From: Actinomycetota bacterium | GTDB lineage: Bacteria; Actinomycetota; Acidimicrobiia; Acidimicrobiales; CADCSY01 | Direction: 5' to 3' | Length of the DNA stretch: 8,541 bases | NCBI GenBank assembly: GCA_016178435.1 | Contig: JACOTK010000262.1 | Location: forward strand, 1-8,541 | Shown: in pieces, positions 1 through 6,360 of the stretch | Layout of the letters: each line of letters opens with the position of its first letter | How positions within the stretch are numbered: the first letter of the stretch is position 1 | Made by a program: the position numbers and the translations under genes | The notes under the pieces: generated by a model | Seen by the model: the letters and a program-made list of their open reading frames with translations, nothing else | Databases searched by the model: none | Told to the model about the DNA's origin: nothing

Positions 1-2201
1 GTCTGCTCGTCACCACGAACGTGCTGTCGAGCCGGGCCGGGGTTCGCGGCCTCCATGGCCTGGTTTTCGGGGCGAAGTCGGCCGTGCTCCTCGACAGCAT
101 CGTGGTTCTCCTGGCGACGCTCACGGCGCTGTACGAGGGTCGTCAACCCGGTGTGGTGATGTTGATGATTCCCATCTACGAGGCTTCTGCGTATTTCGGT
201 TTGCGCGCCGCCGCCATCACGTCGCTGGGCGCAGGGGGCTCCTTCTTCGTGGGGGCGAGGCTTCTGGCTGATGCGGCGAGCAACGATGGGAATCCCGAGT
301 TGCTGGTGTACCAGTTGGGTGCCCTGTCGTTGGTCGTTCTCCTGACGGGCGTTCTCGCCGAGCGAACGGCTCGCCAGATGCGACGGGTGAAGCGCCAGGC
401 CATCGATGCCGACCGGCGATCCGATCTCCTCAAGATTGCCGCCGTGGCAAGTCGTTCCCTGGGGACGCTGCAGGATGGACATGTCCTGGACGCCGTGCTC
501 TCCGGAGCGATCCAGCTCGGCTTCGATGCGGTCGATCTCCTCATGGTCGACGATGCCGGGGTGTGGTCTCTTGCCGGGCACGTCGGGCTTCCGAGCGCTC
601 AGGTGGAACACCCGGGGATGAACGAGGCGGGCCTGGTGGGGGAGGTCAGGGCCAGAGGCCACACGGTGGTGATCGATCGCGCCTCGGAGGCGACGACCAC
701 CGGTGGCGAGGGCACCAAATCGGGCGTCCACCTCGCTGCGGGGGTCCCCGTGTGGCGCGCGGGTGAGGTGGTCGGTGTGCTGGGAGCAGGCACGTTGGAG
801 GCCCGCCACGTCCTGCCCGCCGAGATCGAGTGCCTCGAGCTGCTCGCCGCCCACGCCGGAGCGGCGTTCGAGGCCTCTCGCCACCTGGATGAGACGCGCG
901 GCCTCGAGGACCGGCTGGCCTACGAGGTGTCACATGACCATCTCACCGGCCTGCCCAACCGAGCCTGGTTTCTGGAAAGCCTTCACGAGAGTCTTCGGGA
1001 GGGCGTGACCGCTGTCCTGGTGTGCGACCTCGATCGCTTCAAGACGATCAACGACAGCCTGGGCCACAAGATGGGCGACTCGTTGCTCGACGCCGTGGCG
1101 GCGCGTTTGCTCAGCCTGGTGGGTTCCAACGGGATGGTTGCCCGCATCGGAGCCGACGAGTTCGCCATTCAGTTGCACGGGACGACGGCCGAGAACGCGA
1201 TGAACGTGGCCGGGGCGATCCTCCAAGGCTTTGCCACCCCCTTTGCGATCGAGGGGGAGGTCATCGTGGTCACGTTCAGCATCGGTGTCGCGACCAGCGA
1301 GGACTCCCCCTCGATCGAGGCCACCACTCTGTTGCGTGACGCAGACCTGGCCATGTATGGCGCGAAGCGGGCCGGCCGCTCGCGCTTCGAGTTGTTCGAC
1401 CTTGATCTCCGTGCCAGGGCGCGCCGGCGCATGGAGACCGAGACCGAGCTGCGTAGGGCGCTTACCGGAGGAGGCCTGCATGTTGCCTACCAACCGGTGG
1501 TATCGCTGGCGACGGGAGCGATCGTCTCGGTCGAGGCGCTGGCACGCTGGCAGCACCCGGTCCACGGCTCCGTGGACCCCGATGAGTTCATTCCCCTGGC
1601 CGAGGAGACCGGCCTCATCTGGGATCTGGGTCGCGAGGTGTTGGCCCAGGCATGTCACGAGGCCCGAGGTTGGCAGCACTTCATGGGGGAGCACGCTCCC
1701 CGCATCGGCGTGAACCTTTCGGCGGTGCAGCTGGAGGACCCGGGCTGCGTCGAGATGGTTCTCGGTGTCCTCCAACAGACCGGACTTGCTCCGTCCCGCC
1801 TGGTCCTGGAGATCACCGAAGGCGTTGTCATGAACGATTCCGTCGAGGTTCTCGAAAGCGTCATCGCCCTCGCCGCCCTCGGCGTTCGCCTCGCGGTGGA
1901 CGATTTCGGCAAGGGCTGGTCATCGCTGTCCTATCTGGCCCGCTATCCATTGTCCGAGTTGAAGATCGATCGCTGTTTCATCGAAGGCGTCACCACGAGG
2001 CCGGCGGACCGTGCCATCGTGGCATCGGTCGTCCAACTTGCTCACGAATTGGGCTTGGTGGTTGTCGCCGAGGGGATCGAGCACAGGAGTCAACTCGACG
2101 AGCTGTTGGCGCTGGGTTGCGATGAAGGCCAGGGCTTCCATCTTCACCGACCCCTGACCCCGTTGGCGATGAGCTCACTGCTGCAGCGCCTGGTGACCTG
2201 A
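1..2201 (+). CDS. Membrane-anchored GAF-GGDEF-EAL cyclic-di-GMP signalling protein (5' end probably outside window)
   Basis: Predicted to make and/or break cyclic-di-GMP at the membrane. The frame is open to the left edge; the first start candidate is GTG at 21, numbered here as residue 1, giving 726 residues. Hydrophobic segments at about 18-36, 43-80 and 97-113 form a membrane region that probably continues upstream. A GAF-like sensor spans about 135-290, the GGDEF domain about 300-460 and the EAL domain about 475-722. The GGDEF signature reads GADEF (377-381), with DLDRFK upstream (336-341) and no RxxD inhibitory site in the usual place. The EAL domain keeps its expected metal and catalytic residues: E505 in EAL, N565, E597, D627-D628, K648, E684 and Q704. 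Phosphodiesterase activity is therefore well supported, and cyclase activity is less certain. The gene does not obviously belong with ftsEX; 145 bp and a candidate promoter separate them. Confidence 0.9.
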   Translation, partial: LLVTTNVLSSRAGVRGLHGLVFGAKSAVLLDSIVVLLATLTALYEGRQPGVVMLMIPIYEASAYFGLRAAAITSLGAGGSFFVGARLLADAASNDGNPELLVYQLGALSLVVLLTGVLAERTARQMRRVKRQAIDADRRSDLLKIAAVASRSLGTLQDGHVLDAVLSGAIQLGFDAVDLLMVDDAGVWSLAGHVGLPSAQVEHPGMNEAGLVGEVRARGHTVVIDRASEATTTGGEGTKSGVHLAAGVPVWRAGEVVGVLGAGTLEARHVLPAEIECLELLAAHAGAAFEASRHLDETRGLEDRLAYEVSHDHLTGLPNRAWFLESLHESLREGVTAVLVCDLDRFKTINDSLGHKMGDSLLDAVAARLLSLVGSNGMVARIGADEFAIQLHGTTAENAMNVAGAILQGFATPFAIEGEVIVVTFSIGVATSEDSPSIEATTLLRDADLAMYGAKRAGRSRFELFDLDLRARARRRMETETELRRALTGGGLHVAYQPVVSLATGAIVSVEALARWQHPVHGSVDPDEFIPLAEETGLIWDLGREVLAQACHEARGWQHFMGEHAPRIGVNLSAVQLEDPGCVEMVLGVLQQTGLAPSRLVLEITEGVVMNDSVEVLESVIALAALGVRLAVDDFGKGWSSLSYLARYPLSELKIDRCFIEGVTTRPADRAIVASVVQLAHELGLVVVAEGIEHRSQLDELLALGCDEGQGFHLHRPLTPLAMSSLLQRLVT

Positions 2202-2255
2202 CGGCATTCTTGACGGCCAGATTGCCGGCGATGCCACCCCAAGTGATGCATTTGG

Positions 2256-2261
2256 TAGGCT
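2256..2261 (+). promoter_or_regulatory. Candidate -10 element for ftsE
   Basis: TAGGCT fits the TAnnnT form of an actinobacterial -10 and lies in the intergenic gap about 85 bp before the ftsE start. I see no convincing -35 at 16-18 bp upstream. If used, transcription would begin near 2268 and give a leader of roughly 80 nt that includes the small ORF at 2303-2350. The call is tentative. Confidence 0.3.
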
Positions 2262-2302
2262 GAGGAGGTCAACTCGGTCCGTCACAGAGGCGTTTCCCGC
2301 CC

Positions 2303-2350
2303 ATGGCGCAGCTGACCAACATCATCGTCTCAGGGAATGGATCCTGGTGA
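2303..2350 (+). CDS. Possible 15-codon upstream ORF overlapping the ftsE start
   Basis: ATG at 2303 opens a frame reading MAQLTNIIVSGNGSW and ending at TGA 2348-2350. Its stop overlaps the GTG start of ftsE (2347-2349) in a GTGA arrangement, the geometry usual for translational coupling. The only upstream purine run is AGAGG at 2286-2290, 12 nt from the ATG, so independent initiation would be weak. It may be a regulatory leader peptide or chance. No function can be read from the peptide itself. Confidence 0.25.
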   Translation: MAQLTNIIVSGNGSW

Positions 2351-3024
2351 TCAAGCTCGAGAACGTCACCAAGAAGTACAGCAAGGAGGTCGTCGCGCTT
2401 CGTGACGCCTCGGTGGACATCCAAAAGGGTGAGTTCCTCTTTCTTGTGGGTCCCTCCGGCTCGGGAAAGTCCACGTTCATTCGCCTGTTGAACAAGTCGG
2501 AGTCGCCCGACATCGGCCGTATCTGGGTTGCGGGCAAGGACATCGCGCATCTCAGCAAGTGGAAGGTGCCCTTTCTTCGGCGGAACATCGGATGCGTCTT
2601 TCAGGATTTCAAGCTGTTGCCGTCGAAGACGGTCTACGAGAACGTCGCATTTGCACTCGAAGTCATCAATCGGCCGCGCCATGTCGTGGAGTCGCAGGTC
2701 CCCGCCATTCTCGACCTCGTCGGCCTTGCGGAGAAGAGTGGGCGATTTCCCCATGAGCTGTCCGGTGGCGAGCAACAGCGGGTGTCCATCGCCCGGGCGT
2801 TTGTGAACAGGCCCCTCATTCTCCTGGCCGATGAGCCAACGGGCAACCTTGACCCGACAACCTCCGAGGGGATCATGCGTTTGCTCGATCGCATCAATCG
2901 AACCGGGACCACCGTGGTGATGGCCACCCACGATCAGGGCATCGTCGATGCCATGCGCCGGCGGGTGATCGAGCTGGCCCACGGCTCCATCGTGCGAGAC
3001 CAGGACCGAGGGGTGTATTCCTGA
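2347..3024 (+). CDS. ftsE: Cell division ABC transporter ATP-binding protein FtsE
   Basis: Cytoplasmic ATPase of the FtsEX complex, which passes ATP-driven movement through FtsX to control peptidoglycan hydrolases at the division site; it is not a true importer or exporter. The 225-residue protein has every nucleotide-binding motif in order: Walker A GPSGSGKST (35-43), Q-loop Q86 in FQDFKLL, signature LSGGE (138-142), Walker B with LLADEP (159-164), D-loop NLD (167-169) and H-loop H195. Length and motif spacing are typical of FtsE. The start is GTG at 2347, with the purine run AGGGAA at 2332-2337 about 9 nt upstream; the nearby ATG at 2337 is out of frame. ftsX follows after only 2 nt, so the two are cotranscribed and probably translationally coupled. 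Confidence 0.97.
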   Translation: MIKLENVTKKYSKEVVALRDASVDIQKGEFLFLVGPSGSGKSTFIRLLNKSESPDIGRIWVAGKDIAHLSKWKVPFLRRNIGCVFQDFKLLPSKTVYENVAFALEVINRPRHVVESQVPAILDLVGLAEKSGRFPHELSGGEQQRVSIARAFVNRPLILLADEPTGNLDPTTSEGIMRLLDRINRTGTTVVMATHDQGIVDAMRRRVIELAHGSIVRDQDRGVYS

Positions 3025-3026
3025 TC

Positions 3027-3914
3027 ATGAGCACCAAGTTCGGTTACAGCGTTCGGGAGACCGCGCAGAACGTGCGTCGGAATCTTTCCCTGACCCTGGC
3101 CTCGGTGTTGACGGTCGCCGTGTCGCTGTCGCTCGTCGGCGGGGCCGTGCTTCTCCGCTACGGCGTCAACAACGTCACCGATCGCTGGCAGAACGGTGTC
3201 GAGTTCGAGGTGTTCCTCAACAGCGATGCCTCCCCTGAGCAGTCCCAGCGAATCGGCAACGAGCTGCAGACCAGCAAGGACGTCAAGCGCGTCGTGTACA
3301 TCTCCCAGGAGGAGCAGTACAAGCAGTTCAAGCTCTACTTCGCCGACCAGCCCGAGTACCTCGAGAACGTCACCCCGGACAAGCTCCCGCCTTCCTATCG
3401 AGTGGTGCCGCGGGAAGCAGATCCCGACATCATCAAAACCATCGGCGCACGCTTCACCCGCGAGCCCGGTGTGCGCGAGGTGGTCTTCGCCGAGGAGGCC
3501 GTACGCGATCTGCTCAAGGTGTCGCGGGTGATCCAGGCGGTGATCCTGGGCCTGGCCCTTGTGCTGTTGATGTCGGCATCGCTGCTGATCTTCAACACGA
3601 TTCGCATGGCCATCTTCGCCCGGAGGCGCGAGATCGAGGTCATGAAGCTGGTAGGCGCGACCAACTGGTTCATCCGAGTGCCGTTCATGCTGGAGGGGCT
3701 CTTCCAGGGCCTCGCCGGGACGCTCAGCGCCTTTGCCGTGCTCTATGTCGCACAGGAGCCTGCGCAGCGCTTCATTCGAGACGCCCGACTCTTCGAGCAG
3801 TTCGCGATCTTCGATTCCCAGGTGCTCACGACGGGTCTGTTCATGGTCGTCATCGGCTCACTGCTCGGGGCCGTGGGCGCCGGCGTGGCTGCAAGCAGGT
3901 TCCTCGACATCTAG
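3027..3914 (+). CDS. ftsX: Cell division protein FtsX
   Basis: Integral membrane partner of FtsE. The 295 residues show the FtsX plan: a short cytoplasmic N-terminus, one membrane segment (about 21-45), a large extracellular domain (about 46-168) rich in charged residues, then three more membrane segments (about 169-191, 217-242 and 265-289). The cytoplasmic stretch after the second segment, with RRREIEVMKLVGA at about 199-211, is the conserved FtsX/MacB-type coupling region that contacts the ATPase. In other bacteria the extracellular domain holds a coiled-coil hydrolase or activator (EnvC, PcsB, CwlO or RipC). The gene for such a protein comes next, 85 nt downstream, which supports the same role here. 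ATG at 3027 directly follows the ftsE stop. Confidence 0.96.
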   Translation: MSTKFGYSVRETAQNVRRNLSLTLASVLTVAVSLSLVGGAVLLRYGVNNVTDRWQNGVEFEVFLNSDASPEQSQRIGNELQTSKDVKRVVYISQEEQYKQFKLYFADQPEYLENVTPDKLPPSYRVVPREADPDIIKTIGARFTREPGVREVVFAEEAVRDLLKVSRVIQAVILGLALVLLMSASLLIFNTIRMAIFARRREIEVMKLVGATNWFIRVPFMLEGLFQGLAGTLSAFAVLYVAQEPAQRFIRDARLFEQFAIFDSQVLTTGLFMVVIGSLLGAVGAGVAASRFLDI

Positions 3915-3999
3915 CGACGAGCGGGCGGGCCGAGCCGAGCGGACCGGTGGCGCCAACCCGAATGCTTGACCTCGCGCTCGGCGTACCGATGGGAAGGTC

Positions 4000-5268
4000 A
4001 TGTCAGATGTTGTCGGCCGTGCGCGTGCACTGCATGCGAGCGGTCGAGGAGTAGCGGTCATCCTGGTGGGGTTGCTGTTGCTGGTGACCACGCCGTCGAC
4101 CGGCGCGACCGCTGCTGCTCCATCGTCGGCCGATCAGGATCAGCGCCGTGTGGAGGTTGCGCGAGAGCTCGAGAGCTTGCAACGTCAGTTGCATGAGGCT
4201 GACGCCGAGGAGGCTCAGTTGATCGCCGAGCTTCGGGTCGCAACGTCTCGCGAACGCAAGCTGGATGCCATCCTGACAGCCCTCGATGCCCGGGTGTTGG
4301 CGGCTCGGGCCGACCTCGATCTTGCCCAGGCGGCCTTCGACGATGCCGACGCCCGTTATCAGGAGACAGCCCGACGAACCGCACTGATGAAGTCCAGGAT
4401 GCTCCAGGCCAAGTCGATCCTCGAGGAGCAGGCGGTCACCGCGTTCATGTACTACGGCAACGACTCGGGACGACAACTCCAGCGTTTCGTGGAGACTTCG
4501 AGTTGGCGGGAGCTCCACGAGGTGTCCGCCTTCCTGGACGTCGTCGCCGAGCAACAGGGGAAGGTGATCGAGACCTACCGGGGGTTGCGGGATCAGGCCG
4601 AGGAAGCCCAGGCCACCGAGGAGTCGGCTCGTGACGCCGCCCGGTCGCTGCGCGACGACGTGGCGAGCCGGACCGACGCCATCGAAGCGGTCCGTACCGA
4701 GCAACGCCGCTCCGGCCGGGAGGCCGAGCGGGAAGCCGAGGAGCAACGCCGCCTGATCGCGCTGCTGCGTGAACGTCAGAACGCCTTCGAGACGCGCATG
4801 GCGGCGCTGAAGCGGGAGTCGGCGTCCATCTCGGAGTTGCTCCGGCGCCGCCAGGCAGGCCGGCAACCCACCAGCGTGGGTGTCGGGGTGCTCGGTTGGC
4901 CGTTGACGACGGTTCGGATCACCTCGGAGTTCGGCCCTCGAGTTCACCCCATCTACGGCACCGAGCGCATGCACGACGGTCTGGACTTCGGAGCGGACGT
5001 GGGCATCCCCATCCTCGCGGCCGCAGACGGGGTGGTCGTCTCGGCAGGTGAACGCGGCGGCTACGGCAATACGGTGCTGGTTGACCACGGGGGCTCCCTT
5101 TCCACCCTTTACGCCCACCAATCGACGATGGCCGTCGGTATGGGCGACCCCGTGAAGCGAGGCCAGGTGATCGGGTACGTCGGCTCAACCGGCTTCTCGA
5201 CCGGACCTCATCTGCACTTCGAGGTCCGGGTCAACGGCGCTCCCGTCGATCCCATGCCCTACCTCTGA
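4000..5268 (+). CDS. Secreted coiled-coil M23 (LytM) peptidoglycan endopeptidase, probable FtsEX partner
   Basis: A 422-residue exported protein with the build of EnvC, CwlO and other FtsEX-controlled hydrolases. A basic N-terminus and hydrophobic core (about 17-31) followed by Ala-rich sequence (about 35-40) form a signal peptide, cleaved or left as an anchor. Residues about 45-285 are charged heptad-like sequence predicted to form a long antiparallel coiled coil. The M23 domain spans about 298-422 and has the full zinc and catalytic set: H325-x3-D329, H373 in YAHQS, and H404-L-H406. Unlike EnvC, whose LytM domain is degenerate and only activates amidases, this one should cut peptide cross-links itself. 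The start ATG has GGGAAGG at 3991-3997, unusually close to it. The FtsX partnership is inferred from gene order and architecture. Confidence 0.92.
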   Translation: MSDVVGRARALHASGRGVAVILVGLLLLVTTPSTGATAAAPSSADQDQRRVEVARELESLQRQLHEADAEEAQLIAELRVATSRERKLDAILTALDARVLAARADLDLAQAAFDDADARYQETARRTALMKSRMLQAKSILEEQAVTAFMYYGNDSGRQLQRFVETSSWRELHEVSAFLDVVAEQQGKVIETYRGLRDQAEEAQATEESARDAARSLRDDVASRTDAIEAVRTEQRRSGREAEREAEEQRRLIALLRERQNAFETRMAALKRESASISELLRRRQAGRQPTSVGVGVLGWPLTTVRITSEFGPRVHPIYGTERMHDGLDFGADVGIPILAAADGVVVSAGERGGYGNTVLVDHGGSLSTLYAHQSTMAVGMGDPVKRGQVIGYVGSTGFSTGPHLHFEVRVNGAPVDPMPYL

Positions 5269-5296
5269 GGGTTCGACACGGAGTGGAAAAAGACCT

Positions 5297-5326
5297 GAGG
5301 CCCGACCCGTTTCCGGGGCGGGCCTC
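5297..5326 (-). terminator. Rho-independent terminator of ssrA
   Basis: Arms at 5297-5309 and 5314-5326 pair over 13 positions with a single mismatch around a 4-nt loop. Read on the minus strand the hairpin is followed after 5 nt by TTTTT (5291-5287), so its orientation suits transcription leaving ssrA. On the plus strand it lies 28 bp after the M23 gene stop and lacks a T-run, but the stem could also slow that transcript. Confidence 0.75.
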
Positions 5327-5334
5327 CTGCATGG

Positions 5335-5355
5335 CCGGCCGGCACAACCGGCCGG
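5335..5355. terminator. Second GC-rich hairpin beside the ssrA 3' end
   Basis: CCGGCCGG occurs twice, at 5335-5342 and 5348-5355, around the loop CACAA. Each arm is itself a palindrome. The hairpin sits between the tmRNA 3' end and the main terminator. It may help termination from either side or stop 3' trimming of the tmRNA precursor. There is no T-run next to it. Confidence 0.45.
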
Positions 5356-5360
5356 ACAAG

Positions 5361-5711
5361 GGGTGGAGGTGGCGGGAATCGAACCCGCGTCCTCGAGCGC
5401 TTTGACGATTCTTCTCCGAGCGCAGCCGATGGAAGGTTCGGTGGTCGCTCACCATCGGCACTGCACGACCGCCGTCACCAACGAAAATGTCCCCGCTCGG
5501 CCGGTTGGTGCAGCCAGGTGGGTAAGCCCCGCTTGATGGCGTTCTCATCCGCTCCGCAGGGCTGGGAACGGGAGAACGTCGCTACTGTTTAGGCAGCGAG
5601 TGCGACGTAGTCGTCGGCATTTGTTTGTTTGTTCCGACTCTTTTACGTGGATTCGGAGACCACGGCTCGCTTCACTCGTCTCGACAACCAGAGTCGAAAC
5701 CGATCACCCCC
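5361..5711 (-). ncRNA. ssrA: Transfer-messenger RNA (tmRNA)
   Basis: Rescues stalled ribosomes with SmpB and tags the unfinished protein for proteolysis. The acceptor stem pairs GGGGGTG at the 5' end (5711-5705) with CACCTCC at the 3' end (5371-5365), 7 bp with one G-U. The conserved GGTTTCGAC follows the 5' strand. The T-arm GCGGG-TTCGATT-CCCGC precedes the 3' strand. Between them lies a reading frame encoding ADDYVALAA then UAA (5618-5589). The discriminator A is at 5364 and the next three bases are CCC, so the final CCA is not encoded and must be made by trimming and CCA addition. The size of about 350 nt is normal for a one-piece tmRNA. smpB lies upstream on the same strand. Confidence 0.96.
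5589..5618 (-). other. tmRNA tag-peptide reading frame (ADDYVALAA)
   Basis: The resume codon is taken as GCC at 5618-5616, preceded by an A-rich stretch of repeated AAAC ending in AAAT, and the frame closes with UAA at 5591-5589. The peptide ends in LAA, the ClpX-recognised degron seen in most tags. At nine residues including the resume alanine it is on the short side; the mycobacterial tag as I recall it has 12. The resume position is inferred from the conserved Ala and the adenines just before it. Confidence 0.85.
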
Positions 5712-5716
5712 ATGTC

Positions 5717-5722
5717 AAGGTA
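5717..5722 (-). promoter_or_regulatory. Candidate -10 element of ssrA
   Basis: On the minus strand TACCTT lies 5 nt before the first base of the tmRNA (5711), the position expected if transcription starts at or next to the mature 5' end. No good -35 is visible 16-18 bp further up. The 133-bp gap between ssrA and smpB leaves room for an independent promoter. Confidence 0.4.
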
Positions 5723-5844
5723 CGTCCCATCGCTGCGAAAGCCGACGGGCTTTCATGATACCGCCGATGTCGCTCTCTCGGACGTCGAATCCCCGGCGCA
5801 GGAGGCGACTGAGCCAGGGGTGACACCTGCGAGGGTAGGGGGGA

Positions 5845-6318
5845 CTACCGCCCTCGGCGATCGTCGGCCATGGCGCGGGCGATCTCGCGGTTGGCATCCC
5901 GCTCGGCGAGCGCGTGACGCTTGTCGTGACGCTTGCGGCCTCGGGCCAGTGCGAGCTCGACCTTCGCCCGTGACCCCTTGAAGTACACCGAGAGCGGCAC
6001 GAGCGTGAGTTGTTCCCGCTCGACCTGTTGGCGAAGATCCTCGATCTCGCCACGATGCAACAGGAGCTTCCTCTCGCGCTCGGGGTCGTGACCGTCGATG
6101 CCATGGCTGAAGGTGTAGGGGGCGATGTGAGCGCCGTGGAGCCAGACCTCGCCGTTCCTGATGTAGGCATAGCTGTCCTTGAGCTGCATCTTGGCCGCCC
6201 GCAACGACTTCACCTCGCTGCCCTGGAGCGCGATGCCGCACTCGATCGTCTCGATGATCTCGTAGTCGTGGCGCGCCTTGCGGTTGGAGGCAACCACCTG
6301 CTCGTCTCGCGCGCTCAT
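5845..6318 (-). CDS. smpB: SsrA-binding protein SmpB
   Basis: Small RNA-binding protein that binds the tRNA-like domain of tmRNA, stands in for an anticodon arm in the ribosomal A site, and is required for trans-translation. The 157-residue product matches the family from end to end: NRKARHDYEI (12-21), GIALQGSEVKSLR (28-40), the DSYAYI strand (48-53), and the basic C-terminal tail from about 128 (GRKRHDKRHALAERD) that enters the empty mRNA channel. The frame stays open upstream to 6606, but family length and alignment place the start at ATG 6318. No Shine-Dalgarno precedes it, while TACCCT lies 7 nt upstream, pointing to a leaderless transcript. Its RNA partner ssrA lies 133 bp downstream on the same strand. 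Confidence 0.96.
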   Translation of the reverse strand: MSARDEQVVASNRKARHDYEIIETIECGIALQGSEVKSLRAAKMQLKDSYAYIRNGEVWLHGAHIAPYTFSHGIDGHDPERERKLLLHRGEIEDLRQQVEREQLTLVPLSVYFKGSRAKVELALARGRKRHDKRHALAERDANREIARAMADDRRGR

Positions 6319-6360
6319 GCCGTCGAGGGTAGCTGAGGGCCGTCGGGTAGCCTCGCCCTC
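6319..6360. promoter_or_regulatory. Divergent smpB/mec intergenic region with mirrored leaderless-type -10 elements
   Basis: Only 42 bp separate the two divergent start codons. Facing left, TACCCT (6331-6326, minus strand) ends 7 nt before the smpB ATG. Facing right, TAGCCT (6348-6353) ends 7 nt before the mec GTG. Neither gene has a Shine-Dalgarno. This spacing places transcription starts at or next to the start codons. The -35 zones of the two promoters would overlap the opposing -10, and neither resembles TTGACA. Confidence 0.5.

Noticed and set aside
930..1775. Long minus-strand frame of 281 codons
   Set aside because: It lies wholly antisense to the GGDEF-EAL gene, whose sense translation carries clear family motifs; the antisense product has no recognisable domain. 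High GC makes such frames common.
2269..2982. Minus-strand frame of 237 codons
   Set aside because: Antisense to ftsE, which has all ABC ATPase motifs; no recognisable product.
4003..5121. Minus-strand frame of 372 codons
   Set aside because: Antisense shadow of the M23 peptidase gene; its translation is low-complexity and shows no domain.
5231..5548. Minus-strand frame through the tmRNA 3' half
   Set aside because: It overlaps the tRNA-like domain and terminator of ssrA, which are RNA features; translation is not expected.
5712..5721. TTGACA just before the tmRNA 5' end on the minus strand
   Set aside because: It matches a -35 box but sits only about 2-7 nt before the mature tmRNA start, so it cannot serve that RNA; no -10 pairs with it at the right distance without falling inside the tmRNA.
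5625..5981. Plus-strand frame of 118 codons
   Set aside because: It runs antisense across the tmRNA 5' part and the smpB 3' end, with no ribosome-binding site or known domain.
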